A stretch of DNA of 64,000 bases from Rariloculus sp965263005 (GTDB lineage Bacteria > Pseudomonadota > Gammaproteobacteria > Steroidobacterales > Rariloculaceae), in assembly GCF_965263005.1 (NCBI RefSeq), contig NZ_OZ253579.1, positions 2,170,001 through 2,234,000 of the forward strand, read 5' to 3'. Of this stretch, positions 26,976-36,709 are shown one piece after another. Below the pieces are notes generated by a model. It did no database searches. It was not told the origin of the DNA and saw only the letters and a list, made by a program, of their open reading frames with translations. Position numbers and translations under genes: made by a program. How positions within the stretch are numbered: position 1 is the stretch's first letter; each line of letters begins with the position of its first letter.

Positions 26976-27359
26976 ATGGAACTGGTATATATCGTCATTT
27001 TGCTCGCACTGATCGTCTACAACGCGCTTGGATTTCTCGTCGGCCGGGCACGCAAGACGCACGGCGTCAAGGCGCCGGCCATCACGGGTCCCGAGGAATT
27101 CGAACGCACGTTCAGGGTGCACCAGAATACGCTCGAGAGCCTCATAATGTTCGTGCCGGCCGTGTGGATTTTCGGGATGGTCATCGATCCGCTCTGGGCC
27201 GCCGTAATTGGCCTTGTCTATATCGTCGGCCGCGTGCTCTATGCAATGGGGTATATCAGGGCGGCGGAGAAGCGCGGCCCCGGCATGATGGTGTCATTCC
27301 TCGCCAATGCCGTCCTCCTGCTCGGTGGCTTGGTCGGGCTGATAGTTGACATGATGTAG
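26976..27359 (+). CDS. MAPEG-family membrane protein
   Basis: 127 residues with four predicted membrane helices. The pattern RTFRVHQNTLESLIMFVPAVW is typical of the MAPEG superfamily (membrane-associated proteins of eicosanoid and glutathione metabolism), whose bacterial members are poorly characterised glutathione-related enzymes. It lies between the ammonium transporter and a PQQ dehydrogenase on the same strand, with 186 bp and about 100 bp gaps that show no strong signals, so it may be monocistronic. Confidence 0.85.
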   Translation: MELVYIVILLALIVYNALGFLVGRARKTHGVKAPAITGPEEFERTFRVHQNTLESLIMFVPAVWIFGMVIDPLWAAVIGLVYIVGRVLYAMGYIRAAEKRGPGMMVSFLANAVLLLGGLVGLIVDMM

Positions 27360-27460
27360 GCGATGCGCAGCGACGCAGCAGATCGGCGGGCGACACACCG
27401 CGGTTTCGATAGCGGTAGAATCGGTCGAACCGGTCGGCGCACGATGTGGGGGAGATGCCG

Positions 27461-29380
27461 ATGAGGAAACATCGTCTGTCGGTGCTGTTGCTCGCGGCTC
27501 TGGCCGCCGCGAGCCAGGTATCGCTCGCTCAGAGCGACGAATCCGGAGCGATGGCCGAATGGCCTGTCTACGGCGGCAGCACGCTGTCGCAGTTCTACTC
27601 GCCGCTCGATCGGATCAACGCTGAAAACGTCGGCGATCTACGCGTCGTTTGGCGCTGGTATGCGGGCAGCTTCGGTCCGCGGCCCGAGCTCAAGAACGAG
27701 ACGACGCCGCTCATGATCGATGGCGTGCTCTACGCTACGGCCGGTATCACGCGCAACATCGTCGCGATCGATGCGGCAAGCGGAGCGACACTGTGGATCT
27801 GGAGGCCCGACGAAGGCGAGCGCTTCGACAACTCGCCGAGGAAGATATCCGGACGCGGCGTCGCCTACTGGACGGACGGGGAGGGCGACGAACGCATATT
27901 TACCGCAACGCCCGGGTTTTTCCTTGTCGCGCTCGATGCCGACACCGGTCTGCCGAAACGGGAATTCGGCGAGGCGGGCGTCGTCGATATGATGCAATGG
28001 CTGCGCGGGCCGACCGACAACATCGAGATCACCTCGACCTCGCCGCCGCTCGTGCTCGGCGATGTCGTGATTGTCGGTCCGGCGCACGGTGTCGGCGCGC
28101 GGCCGAACTCCCGGGAGCAGACCAAGGGCGATGTGCGCGGCTTCGACGCGCGTACCGGCGAACTGTTGTGGACGTTCCGTACGATTCCCGAGCCCGGTGA
28201 GTTCGGTTTCGACACATGGTTGAACGATTCGGCGCTCTATACGGGTAACGCCGGCGTCTGGGGTCCGATCTCGGGTGATCCCGAACTCGGTATCGTGTAC
28301 TTGCCTGTCGAGATGCCGACGAGCGATATGTACGGCGGCGAGCGCCCCGGCGCGAATCTGTTCGGCAACAGTCTCGTCGCGCTCGACGTGCGGACGGGTG
28401 AGCGTATCTGGCATCAGCAGCTCATTCACCACGATATCTGGGACTGGGATAACCCGACGGCGCCGATCCTGCTCGACGTCACCGTGGATGGCCGGCCCGT
28501 CAAAGCCGTCGTGCAGCTCACAAAGCAGGCGTTCGCCTACGCCTTCGACCGCGAATCCGGCGAGCCGCTTTGGCCAATGGAAGAGCGTCCCGTCGCGGTA
28601 TCCGACGTACCGGGCGAGTGGACCGCGCCGACCCAGCCGTTTCCGACCAAGCCCGCCGCATTCGACCGGCAGGGCTTCAGCGAGGACGACCTCGTCGACT
28701 TCACGCCCGAGATCAAAGCCGCGGCGCTCGAGTCGATACAGGATCTCAGAATCGGACCGCTGTTCACGCCGCCTTCGCTGCTTGAAGCCGAGGACGGGAC
28801 CCGCGGCACGCTGGTCCTGCCGCACTACGGCGGCGGCGCGAACTGGGAAGGCGGAGCGGCCGATCCCGAGACCGGCATCCTCTACGTCGGCTCCCAGACC
28901 AACCCCGCCGTGTTCGCGCTCAGGCCCGATCCGGACTTTACGGACATCAGGTACGTATTCGCGAGCGGTCCCGTTCCCGATCCGATGGGTCTGCCGATCG
29001 TCAAGCCGCCATGGGGCCGGATCACGGCGATCGACATGAACACGGGCGAGCACGTCTGGATGGTCGCGAATGGCGACACGCCCGAGGACGTGGCGAACAA
29101 TCCAGCGCTGGCCGGCATCGAGATCCCGCGCACGGGCAAATTCTCGCGCGCCTTGCTGCTCGCCACGAAGACGCTGTTGTTCGCCGGCGAAGGTTACGGA
29201 GGCGATCCGATGCTGCGGGCTCATGACAAGGCGACTGGCGAGATCATCGCCGAGATTGAGCTGCCCGGCGCCGTGAGCGGCAAGCCAATGACGTATATGC
29301 TTGACGGGCGACAGTACATCGTCGTGTCCGTCGGCAGACAGGGTCCGGCCGAGCTCGTTGCGCTCGCATTGCCGGACTGA
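27461..29380 (+). CDS. PQQ-dependent dehydrogenase (quinoprotein, no heme domain)
   Basis: 639 residues from the ATG at 27461, with GGGGGAG just upstream; earlier GTG and ATG codons at 27446 and 27455 are less well placed. A signal ends near SLAQ, followed by an eight-bladed PQQ propeller: WPVYGGSTLSQFYSPLDRIN, HHDIWDWDNPTAP and VQLTKQAFAYAFDRESGEP are typical of the glucose/quinate dehydrogenase-like group. No CxxCH is present, so electrons must leave through a separate carrier. TAGAAT near 27417 might be a -10 box. It is followed by an alpha/beta hydrolase gene 109 bases on. Confidence 0.88.
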   Translation: MRKHRLSVLLLAALAAASQVSLAQSDESGAMAEWPVYGGSTLSQFYSPLDRINAENVGDLRVVWRWYAGSFGPRPELKNETTPLMIDGVLYATAGITRNIVAIDAASGATLWIWRPDEGERFDNSPRKISGRGVAYWTDGEGDERIFTATPGFFLVALDADTGLPKREFGEAGVVDMMQWLRGPTDNIEITSTSPPLVLGDVVIVGPAHGVGARPNSREQTKGDVRGFDARTGELLWTFRTIPEPGEFGFDTWLNDSALYTGNAGVWGPISGDPELGIVYLPVEMPTSDMYGGERPGANLFGNSLVALDVRTGERIWHQQLIHHDIWDWDNPTAPILLDVTVDGRPVKAVVQLTKQAFAYAFDRESGEPLWPMEERPVAVSDVPGEWTAPTQPFPTKPAAFDRQGFSEDDLVDFTPEIKAAALESIQDLRIGPLFTPPSLLEAEDGTRGTLVLPHYGGGANWEGGAADPETGILYVGSQTNPAVFALRPDPDFTDIRYVFASGPVPDPMGLPIVKPPWGRITAIDMNTGEHVWMVANGDTPEDVANNPALAGIEIPRTGKFSRALLLATKTLLFAGEGYGGDPMLRAHDKATGEIIAEIELPGAVSGKPMTYMLDGRQYIVVSVGRQGPAELVALALPD

Positions 29381-29489
29381 TGCGATTGGCGGGCCGGGTA
29401 GAAATCGACCGTCGGCCGGACCTGCCAGCTCGACGAGCATACGGCGCGGGAACCGGCGGTTCTGCACATGTCAAACGAGGGTGACCATC

Positions 29490-30392
29490 ATGAAGAATAC
29501 GCAGTTTTTAGTGACACTGGCAGCGATGCTCGTCGCACTCGCGGCGAACGCGCAGCGCGGCGGGCCGCCGGAGATTCCTGAAGGAGTTTCCGTCACGGCC
29601 GACATCCCGTTCGCCACCGTCGACGGCAACGAACTCATGCTCGATCTCTACATGCCGTCTGCGGCCGACGATCCGCCGCTGCTCGTATGGGTGCATGGCG
29701 GCGCCTGGCGCGCCGGCAGCAGGCAATCGGTATCGACGCTGTCTTTCGTCGAAGCCGGTTACGCTATGGCCAGCATCAGCTATCGGTTGTCGGGCGTGGC
29801 CGCGTTTCCCGCCCAGAGTCACGACATCAAAGGTGCGATTCGTTTCCTGCGGGCAAAGGCCGGTGACTACGGCTATGACGTCTCGCGCATAGGAATTCTC
29901 GGCACATCGGCCGGCGCGCATCTCGCCGCGCTTGTCGGCGTGACGAACGGCAACGCCGAGCTTGAAGGAACCGTCGGCGGTAACCTCGATCAGTCATCGG
30001 ACATTGACGCGATCGTCGCCTATTTCCCTGCGACAAATCTGACCAGTATCCTCGATCAATCGACGCCCTTCGGCCTGAACCTGCGCGTGCCGTCGCTCGA
30101 AGCGCTGTTCGGCGGCCCGCTGGACGAGAAGTCCGAGCTTGCGCACCTCGCAAGCCCGGTGTTCCACGTCGATGCCGACGATCCGCCGTTGTTCCTGCTG
30201 CACGGCGACCAGGATCCGCAGATGCCGATCAACCAGTCGCACGAGTTGCACGGCGTATACAAGGAGCACGGTCTGGCCGTGGAGTTTGAGGTCGTGCACG
30301 GCTCGCCGCACGGTGGTCCGGCATTCTTCGACGCGAGCCGAAACTCGATGGTCAAATCGTTCCTCGATGCGTATATGCGCGGCGACCACTGA
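29490..30392 (+). CDS. Secreted alpha/beta hydrolase (carboxylesterase-like)
   Basis: 300 residues with a signal ending near ANAQ. Oxyanion motif HGGAW at 69-73, nucleophile Ser140 in GTSAG, Asp242 in HGDQDPQMP and His274 in SPHGG complete a catalytic triad. The sequence resembles BD-FAE and hormone-sensitive-lipase-type esterases, including acetyl or feruloyl esterases. Following the PQQ dehydrogenase on the same strand, it could release the alcohol or sugar that enzyme oxidises; that link is inferred from position. Confidence 0.87.
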   Translation: MKNTQFLVTLAAMLVALAANAQRGGPPEIPEGVSVTADIPFATVDGNELMLDLYMPSAADDPPLLVWVHGGAWRAGSRQSVSTLSFVEAGYAMASISYRLSGVAAFPAQSHDIKGAIRFLRAKAGDYGYDVSRIGILGTSAGAHLAALVGVTNGNAELEGTVGGNLDQSSDIDAIVAYFPATNLTSILDQSTPFGLNLRVPSLEALFGGPLDEKSELAHLASPVFHVDADDPPLFLLHGDQDPQMPINQSHELHGVYKEHGLAVEFEVVHGSPHGGPAFFDASRNSMVKSFLDAYMRGDH

Positions 30393-30433
30393 CGCTTCGG
30401 CCGGAGCCGGTATGGCATGAAGCGCTTGTCAGC

Positions 30434-31876
30434 TCACGCTTTGTGCCGGCGCCGCGCTTTCGACGCCCAGAGGATCAGAATCCCGAGCACCGGGGCGGCG
30501 ATGGCCATGAGTGCGATGGCTGCAGTTCTGAAGCCGCGCGTGAATGCAGACTGGATGCCCTGACTTTGGGCCGCGTCCAGGGACGCGTCAACTGCATCGA
30601 GCGTCGGCGGGAAGCCTGCGTCCGCCATCGTCAGCGCCACCATCGCCGTACCGAACGCGACGCCGATGACGTTGCCGGTGTTTCGGCACAGGTTGACAAA
30701 GCCGGCCGCAACGCCGTGGGCGCCCGTGTCGACCGAATTCAGTATCGCGGCCGAATTGGGTGCACTGAACGCGGCCATGCCGAATGACAACACCATGAGC
30801 CCGACGACGACGAGCCAGGTCGGTGTGCTCGCTTCGAGCATCGCGAAAGTCGTGAGCCCGAGGATGACCACGAAGAAGCCGGCATTGGCGAACTCGCGAA
30901 CGCCGAAGCTGTCGGCGTAACGCCCGACCAATGGTGCGCCGATCGCCGTCACGATCGCGGCCGGCATCATCAACAGACCGACGCGCAACGGGTCGAAGCC
31001 CTTGACTCCCTGCAGGAAGAACGGAGCGAGAAACCGCGCCGCTGACATGCCCATGAACACGACCACGGCGCCAAGCGCGCCGAGCGCGAAATCGCCGCGG
31101 CTGAACAGCTTGAAATCGAGCATCGGTGCCGCGTGGCGCCGCTCGACCACGATGAACGCCGAGAGCAAGGCCACGAACAACGCGACGCCGCTCAAGGTCG
31201 CAGGCTGCGCCCAGCCCAGTCGCGGCCCGAGCGTCAGTGTCAGGAGTCCCGCCACGAGCAGGCTCGAGAACAGCACCGCGCCCGCGATGTCGAAGGCCGG
31301 TCCGGTGGTTCCGGGACGCCTGGCGCGGGGCCGCAACACGCGCTGCGCTGCGATGCCGATCACGAGCATCGCGACGGCCGTTATCGCATAGAGCATTCGC
31401 CAACCGATCGTGCCGACGATCAATCCTCCCGTCGCGGGTCCGAGGATTGCACCAAGACCGACGCCGCCAAGCTGAAAACCGAGCAGCCTGGCACGTTCCG
31501 TGACATCGAAATTGCTGACGAGGATGGCCATCGCCGTGCCCTGCGTCATCGCCGAACCGATGCCGACGACCATTCGCGAGCCGATCAATCCGTATACGGA
31601 GCCCGACAGCGACGCTAGCAGCGCGCCGACCGCGAACAATACGCATCCGACCACATAGATCCGTTTGCGGCCGACCAGGTCCGACAGCCGTCCCATCGGG
31701 ACGAGCAGGGCCGAGATCGTCAGACCGTTGCCGATGACCACCCATTGGGCTGTCGGAAGATCCGTGTCGAATTGAAGCGCGATCGTCGGCAGGGCGACGA
31801 TCGACGAACTCGTATCGAAAACGGTCGTGAATATGCCGGCCGTACAGACAAAAAAGACGCGATATCGATGTTGCAA
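30434..31876 (-). CDS. MFS drug-efflux-type transporter (DHA2, 14 helices)
   Basis: 480 residues from a TTG start, with about 14 predicted membrane helices. MFS landmarks include the loop motif GRLSDLVGRKRIY after helix 2 and the helix-1 FTTVFDTSSSIVALPTIA segment typical of the DHA2 subfamily (EmrB/QacA). It should export a small hydrophobic compound with proton entry. It starts 16 bases after the GlcG/HbpS-like gene stop, on the same strand, so the two are probably cotranscribed. Confidence 0.88.
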   Translation of the reverse strand: MQHRYRVFFVCTAGIFTTVFDTSSSIVALPTIALQFDTDLPTAQWVVIGNGLTISALLVPMGRLSDLVGRKRIYVVGCVLFAVGALLASLSGSVYGLIGSRMVVGIGSAMTQGTAMAILVSNFDVTERARLLGFQLGGVGLGAILGPATGGLIVGTIGWRMLYAITAVAMLVIGIAAQRVLRPRARRPGTTGPAFDIAGAVLFSSLLVAGLLTLTLGPRLGWAQPATLSGVALFVALLSAFIVVERRHAAPMLDFKLFSRGDFALGALGAVVVFMGMSAARFLAPFFLQGVKGFDPLRVGLLMMPAAIVTAIGAPLVGRYADSFGVREFANAGFFVVILGLTTFAMLEASTPTWLVVVGLMVLSFGMAAFSAPNSAAILNSVDTGAHGVAAGFVNLCRNTGNVIGVAFGTAMVALTMADAGFPPTLDAVDASLDAAQSQGIQSAFTRGFRTAAIALMAIAAPVLGILILWASKARRRHKA

Positions 31877-31892
31877 GCTCGGCTGCTCAGTT

Positions 31893-32321
31893 TTACAGGT
31901 CGGCCGTCAAGCCGGCCTGCTCGGCGCCGAAAGCACAGATTGCCTCGTCTTCATCCCCCGTGCCGCCGCTCGCTCCGGCGGCGCCGACGATCCTGTGGTG
32001 CTCGTCGCGGATCAGGACGCCGCCAGGTTGCGGCAGGAACTTGCCTTGCGCCGTCGCTGCCAGCGTGATCATGAAGTTCGGGTTCTCCTTCGCGCGGGCC
32101 GCGAGCGCGCGGCTCGAGACGCCCATCCCGACCGATGCCCAGGCTTTGCCCGTGGCCACGGCGACACGAAACATGCTCGCGCCGTCCTCGCGCTGCATCG
32201 CCTTGAGGTGGCCGCCGTCGTCGAGCACGACGACCGTGACCGGCCGAATGCCCATTTCCCGGGCTTTCTCGAGCGCTTTTGAGATTATTGTGTTGGCCTG
32301 TTGCAGCGTGAGTGCGGACAT
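31893..32321 (-). CDS. GlcG/HbpS-family protein
   Basis: 142 residues from the ATG at 32321 (GGAGA upstream); no signal peptide from this start. The sequence fits the GlcG/HbpS (formerly DUF336) family: LTLQQANTIISKALEKAREMG, VVVLDDGGHLKAMQREDGA, KAWASVGMG and the C-terminal VGAAGASGGTGDEDE. Relatives bind heme or cobalamin, or are small proteins beside catabolic operons. It is upstream of the MFS gene and divergent from prpD. Confidence 0.87.
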   Translation of the reverse strand: MSALTLQQANTIISKALEKAREMGIRPVTVVVLDDGGHLKAMQREDGASMFRVAVATGKAWASVGMGVSSRALAARAKENPNFMITLAATAQGKFLPQPGGVLIRDEHHRIVGAAGASGGTGDEDEAICAFGAEQAGLTADL

Positions 32322-32353
32322 CGTTTTCTCCGTATGCAAGTCAAAGACGTAGC

Positions 32354-32433
32354 AGAATAGCCGCGCAGGTGCGCAGTGCAAGCCCTTTGTCCAAATGCGC
32401 CCATTGCTGCCTCTGCCCGACAGCGGCTATTCT
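32354..32433. promoter_or_regulatory. Perfect 11-bp inverted repeat in a divergent promoter region
   Basis: AGAATAGCCGC at 32354-32364 and GCGGCTATTCT at 32423-32433 are exact reverse complements 58 bases apart, between the GlcG/HbpS-like gene and prpD. They could be two operator half-sites looped by one regulator or the arms of a long hairpin. No regulator gene for the methylcitrate operon is in the window. Confidence 0.4.
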
Positions 32434-32542
32434 CCGGGTCCGAATTTCAGGGAGTACTCGAGGCGCCCGTTGGTGAGGTTGTCGCTGAAATGAGAGCGAA
32501 GGCGGCCAAGTCCGGTCATGACGGCATGGGCCGGGCGTGCTG

Positions 32543-33997
32543 ATGGCTGGAATCGGAACGCGTGAAGCGCGCCGGCCCGCACCGGATCCCGTGCTCGGCG
32601 AGATCGCGGACTACGTGCTCGAGTTTCCCGCGGCAGGAGTAGAGGCCCGCCGAATCGCCCGCTACTGCCTGATGGATACGTTGGGCTGCGGCGTGCTGGC
32701 GTTGAATTACTCCGCGTGCACGAAGCTGCTCGGACCCGTCGTGCCTGGTGCCGGGCTCGCCGGCGGCGCCCGCGTTCCGGGGACGGACTACGAGCTCGAT
32801 CCGGTAGATGCGGCGTTCAGCATCGGGACCATGGTCCGCTGGCTCGATTTCAACGACACCTGGCTTGCAGCTGAGTGGGGTCATCCGTCAGACAACCTGG
32901 GTGCGATTCTTGCCGTTGCGGACTATTTGGGTCGCGGCCCCGTAGCCGAGGGCAGGGCGCCGCTTGACGTCGGCGGCGTACTGACGGCCATGATCAAGGC
33001 GCACGAGATCCAGGGCGTACTGGCGCTCGCGAACAGCTTCAATCGCGTCGGGCTCGATCACGTGCTGCTCGTCAGGGTTGCGAGCACGGCCGTGGCGGCG
33101 CAACTGCTCGGCGGGACGCGGGCCGAGATCATCGATGCGCTATCGAACGCCTGGATAGACGGCGGCGCGTTGCGTACGTATCGGCACGCGCCGAACACGG
33201 GCTCGCGCAAAAGTTGGGCGGCCGGCGACGCGACGAGCCGCGGCGTTCGACTCGCCTTGCTCGCGCTGCGAGGCGAGATGGGGTATCCGTCGGCGTTGAG
33301 CGCCGACGAGTGGGGTTTCGAGCATGTGCTGCTTGGCGGTGCACCGATCGCGCTCGAGCGCCCGCTCGGTTCCTACGTGATGGAAAACGTGCTGTTCAAG
33401 ATCTCGTTTCCGGCCGAATTCCATGCCCAGACCGCGGTCGAGGCGGCCTTGCGCTTGCACGCGCAGGTCGGCCACCGGGTCGACGAGATCTCAACCGTCG
33501 TGATCGATACCCAGCAGGCGGCCGTACGGATCATCGACAAGACCGGGCCGCTGGCCAATCCGGCTGACCGCGATCACTGCCTGCAGTACATGGTGGCCGT
33601 GGCGTTGATTTTCGGCCGCTTGACAGCCGACGATTATGAGGATGCCATGGCGCGTGATCCACGGATCGACTCGCTCCGCGCTAAGATGGTCGTCCGTGAG
33701 GAGCCTCGGTTCAACATCGATTACCTGGATCCCGACAAGCGCTCGATTCCGAACGCTGTCCAGGTTTTCTTTGCTGGCGGCTCGAACACGGAGCGAATCG
33801 TCATCGACTATCCCGTCGGCCACCGGATCCGGCGCGAGGAGGGCATGCCCTTGTTGATCGAGAAGTTCAGGCGGAATCTGGCTGCGCGATTCGACGAGCG
33901 CCAGCGCGAGAGAATTGAATCTGCGTGCCGCGACCAGGCGGCGCTCGAGCGGATGCCCGTCGACGTGTTTGTCGAGCTTTGGGTCAAGCAAGCATGA
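32543..33997 (+). CDS. prpD: 2-methylcitrate dehydratase (MmgE/PrpD family)
   Basis: 484 residues from the ATG at 32543 (a GTG at 32537 is an alternative). Typical PrpD features: YCLMDTLGCGVLAL, RWLDFNDTWLAAEWGHPSDNLGAILA, the Lys/Arg-rich SRKSWAAGDATSRGV and MENVLFKISFPAEFHAQTAVE. It dehydrates 2-methylcitrate to 2-methyl-cis-aconitate, the step after methylcitrate synthase in propionyl-CoA breakdown. The MmgE/PrpD family also includes other dehydratases and decarboxylases, but prpB and prpC just downstream settle the role. Cytoplasmic. Confidence 0.9.
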   Translation: MAGIGTREARRPAPDPVLGEIADYVLEFPAAGVEARRIARYCLMDTLGCGVLALNYSACTKLLGPVVPGAGLAGGARVPGTDYELDPVDAAFSIGTMVRWLDFNDTWLAAEWGHPSDNLGAILAVADYLGRGPVAEGRAPLDVGGVLTAMIKAHEIQGVLALANSFNRVGLDHVLLVRVASTAVAAQLLGGTRAEIIDALSNAWIDGGALRTYRHAPNTGSRKSWAAGDATSRGVRLALLALRGEMGYPSALSADEWGFEHVLLGGAPIALERPLGSYVMENVLFKISFPAEFHAQTAVEAALRLHAQVGHRVDEISTVVIDTQQAAVRIIDKTGPLANPADRDHCLQYMVAVALIFGRLTADDYEDAMARDPRIDSLRAKMVVREEPRFNIDYLDPDKRSIPNAVQVFFAGGSNTERIVIDYPVGHRIRREEGMPLLIEKFRRNLAARFDERQRERIESACRDQAALERMPVDVFVELWVKQA

Positions 33998-34111
33998 GCG
34001 CGGCGACTGCAGCGTGGATGGCGGGCGATGACCGGTCGGGATTTCCGATAACGATTCCCGAAGGAAATGGCCAAGGCGCAAAACGATGGCCGATCGAGAT
34101 CAGGGCTAGGG

Positions 34112-34999
34112 ATGGCGGATAGTCCGGGGTTAAAGTTCAGGCGAGCGGTTGATGAGCATGCTCCGCTGCAGATTCCGGGCACGATCAACGCCTATTGCGC
34201 GCTATTGGCGGAGCGCGCCGGGTTCAAGGCGATCTATCTGTCGGGTGCCGGCGTCGCAAATGCGTCGTTCGGCGTGCCGGACCTGGCTATCACCTCGCTC
34301 AACGATGTGCTCGAGGACGTCAGGCGCATTACTGGCGCGAGCGAACTGCCGTTGCTCGTCGACGCCGATACGGGCTGGGGCAGCGCGTTCAACATCGCGC
34401 GCACGACACGGGAGATGATTCGCGCGGGTGCTGCGGCCATGCACATCGAGGATCAGGAACAGGCCAAGCGCTGCGGCCACCGCCCGAACAAGGCGACGGT
34501 ATCGAGCGCCGAGATGTGCGATCGCATCAAGGCCGCTGTCGATGCCAGGATCGAAGAGCAGTTCGTGATCATGGCGCGGACCGATGCGTTCGTGCGAGAG
34601 GGCCTTGAGGCGACACTCGAGCGTGCCGCGGCCTATATCGATGCGGGCGCCGACATGATTTTCGCCGAAGCGCTCCGTACGCTCGACGACTACCGTGCGT
34701 TTACGGCGGCTGTGGATGTGCCCGTGCTCGCCAACCTGACCGAGTTTGGTGTGACGCCGAACTTCAGGCGCGACGAGCTCGCCGAGGCAGGCGTGGCGAT
34801 GATTCTCTATCCGCTGTCGGCATTTCGGGCGATGAGCCAAGCGGCGTTTGATGTCTATTCGGCGATCCGGGAGGAGGGCACGCAGACCCGTCAGATCGAA
34901 TCGATGCAGACGCGCGAGGCGCTCTACGACGTGCTCGGATACCACGCTTTCGAGCGGAAGCTCGACGAGCTGTTTGCGGACGAAGCGGAGAACGAATGA
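34112..34999 (+). CDS. prpB: 2-methylisocitrate lyase
   Basis: 295 residues from the ATG at 34112, matching the usual PrpB length; an upstream ATG at 34067 adds 15 residues unlike the family. Isocitrate lyase/PEP mutase superfamily marks: IYLSGAGVANASFGVPDLA, LVDADTGWGSAFN, HIEDQEQAKRCGHRPNK with the catalytic Cys, and MARTDAF. It cleaves 2-methylisocitrate to pyruvate and succinate. Its stop overlaps the prpC start by 4 bases (ATGA), a sign of translational coupling. Confidence 0.94.
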   Translation: MADSPGLKFRRAVDEHAPLQIPGTINAYCALLAERAGFKAIYLSGAGVANASFGVPDLAITSLNDVLEDVRRITGASELPLLVDADTGWGSAFNIARTTREMIRAGAAAMHIEDQEQAKRCGHRPNKATVSSAEMCDRIKAAVDARIEEQFVIMARTDAFVREGLEATLERAAAYIDAGADMIFAEALRTLDDYRAFTAAVDVPVLANLTEFGVTPNFRRDELAEAGVAMILYPLSAFRAMSQAAFDVYSAIREEGTQTRQIESMQTREALYDVLGYHAFERKLDELFADEAENE

Positions 35000-36120
35000 A
35001 TACGAAGAAGAACACGGCCGGCCTGCGCGGCGTGTCGGCGGGTGAGACGTCGATCTCGACCGTCGGCAAGGAGTCGCTCGGGCTAAGCTACCGCGGTTAC
35101 GACATCGCCGAGCTCGCGGAGCGCTCGACCTTTGAGGAAGTGACGTGGCTGTTGTTCGAAGGCCGGCTGCCGAACGCGGCCGAACTCGCCGCGTTCAAGA
35201 GCGAACTGTATGCACTGCGCGAGCTGCCGTCTGCGCTCCGGCAGGCGCTTGAGCTCATTCCCGCGGGCACGCACCCGATGGACGTGCTGCGCACCGGCTG
35301 TTCGATGCTCGGCACGCTCGAGCCCGAGCAGGACTTCACGGCGCAACGGCAGGTCGCCAACCGCCTGATCGCCGCGTTTCCTTCGATGCTGCTTTACTGG
35401 CATCACTTCGTGACGGACGGCCGGCGCATCGGCACGCAGTCGGGCGCGGGCAGCACGGCAGCGCACTTCCTGCACCTGCTGCGCGGCGATGCCCCGAGCG
35501 AACTGCACGAGCGTGCTATGGACGTGTCGCTGATCCTGTATGCGGAGCACGAGTTCAATGCATCGACGTTTGCCGCGCGCGTTTGCGCAGCGACGCTCTC
35601 GGATATGTACTCGGCGGTCGGTGCTGCCATCGGGACGCTGCGAGGGCCGCTTCACGGCGGCGCGAACGAGGCGGCAATGGCGCTGATCGAACGCTTCGAG
35701 TCGCCCGAGGCCGCGACGCAGGCTGTCGAGGCGATGCTTGCGCGCAAGGAGAAGATCATGGGTTTCGGCCACGCGGTCTACCGCGAGTCGGACCCGCGAA
35801 ATGCAGTCATCAAGGCCTGGTCGAAGAAGCTCTCGGCCAGCTACGGCGATGATCTGCTTTTCCGCGTCTCAGAGGCCATCGCCGAGCAGATGTGGCGGGC
35901 GAAGAGACTGTTTCCCAATCTCGATTTTTTCAGCGCTTCCGCGTATCACTTCATTGGCATTCCCACGCCGCTGTTCACTCCAATCTTCGTGTGCTCCCGA
36001 ATCGCGGGATGGGCCGCCCACATCATGGAGCAGCGAGCGGATAACCGCCTCATACGCCCGGCCGCGGATTACACCGGTCCGGAGCCGCGTGCCCATGTCG
36101 CGATCGGCGACCGGCAATGA
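34996..36120 (+). CDS. prpC: 2-methylcitrate synthase
   Basis: 374 residues, citrate synthase family. Visible motifs: GLSYRGYDIAELAE near the N-terminus, LHGGANEAAM with the active-site His, KIMGFGHAVYRESDPR with the second catalytic His, and SASAYHFIGIPTPLFTPIF carrying the acidic-residue region. It condenses propionyl-CoA with oxaloacetate. The prpD-prpB-prpC order gives a complete PrpD-type methylcitrate cycle apart from the hydration step, usually done by aconitase; acnD/prpF are not here. Confidence 0.92.
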   Translation: MNTKKNTAGLRGVSAGETSISTVGKESLGLSYRGYDIAELAERSTFEEVTWLLFEGRLPNAAELAAFKSELYALRELPSALRQALELIPAGTHPMDVLRTGCSMLGTLEPEQDFTAQRQVANRLIAAFPSMLLYWHHFVTDGRRIGTQSGAGSTAAHFLHLLRGDAPSELHERAMDVSLILYAEHEFNASTFAARVCAATLSDMYSAVGAAIGTLRGPLHGGANEAAMALIERFESPEAATQAVEAMLARKEKIMGFGHAVYRESDPRNAVIKAWSKKLSASYGDDLLFRVSEAIAEQMWRAKRLFPNLDFFSASAYHFIGIPTPLFTPIFVCSRIAGWAAHIMEQRADNRLIRPAADYTGPEPRAHVAIGDRQ

Positions 36121-36145
36121 CCGGCAGGATAGGGAGCAGGCCCGG

Positions 36146-36667
36146 CTAACGACTGTCCGGCTGGACCGGGCCTGGCGCAGGAATCTCGCCTTCACCGAAC
36201 GCCGTGCTGGCCTCGACCGAGTCGCAATGCATTCCGGGCTCGGGCGTGCTGCCCTCCGGGCATCTGAAAAGACCCGAGTCGCCGCGGTCGCCGGCAGGGC
36301 GGCCGTCCCGCCGCGGGTGGACGCCCATGCTGAGGACCGTGCCCTGTGGGAAACTGTCGCGCGTGATTCCATGCCTGAACGCTTCCGCGGCGCTTTCCAT
36401 CTGCACGACCCAGACGAGCGGTTCGCCGTCTTCGTCGCGCACGAGTGCATCGCGTTCCTCGTTGAGCGGGACGAAGTGCATCTCGAAGTGGGCGGCATTC
36501 GGGATCACGCGGACCATGACGCCGGTGAAGACGTGGTAGATGCTGCCGTCGTACATCGCGTATGAGTGATGCGCGACTGCCGGCACCGCCGATAGTCCGG
36601 CAAGCAGAAATCCAACCGATATTGCACGCTGCAAGGCGCGCGCCGCACGCGTTTTAGTTGTAGCCAT
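36146..36667 (-). CDS. Divergent secreted DUF6152-like protein
   Basis: 173 residues with a strong GGAGGAG site. The signal ends at AVA, giving HHSYAMYDGSIY as the mature start, which places it in the DUF6152 group. The usual NPH motif is replaced by a PNAAHFEMHFV segment, and a 40-residue C-terminal tail holds two cysteines (FRCPEG and MHCDS) that other members here lack. It lies 42 bases after the gene at 36710 on the same strand, repeating the WEGDTLV-DUF6152 pairing. Confidence 0.78.
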   Translation of the reverse strand: MATTKTRAARALQRAISVGFLLAGLSAVPAVAHHSYAMYDGSIYHVFTGVMVRVIPNAAHFEMHFVPLNEERDALVRDEDGEPLVWVVQMESAAEAFRHGITRDSFPQGTVLSMGVHPRRDGRPAGDRGDSGLFRCPEGSTPEPGMHCDSVEASTAFGEGEIPAPGPVQPDSR

Positions 36668-36709
36668 TACCGATACTCCTCCGTGCCATGGCCAAATACC
36701 GATCCTCGC

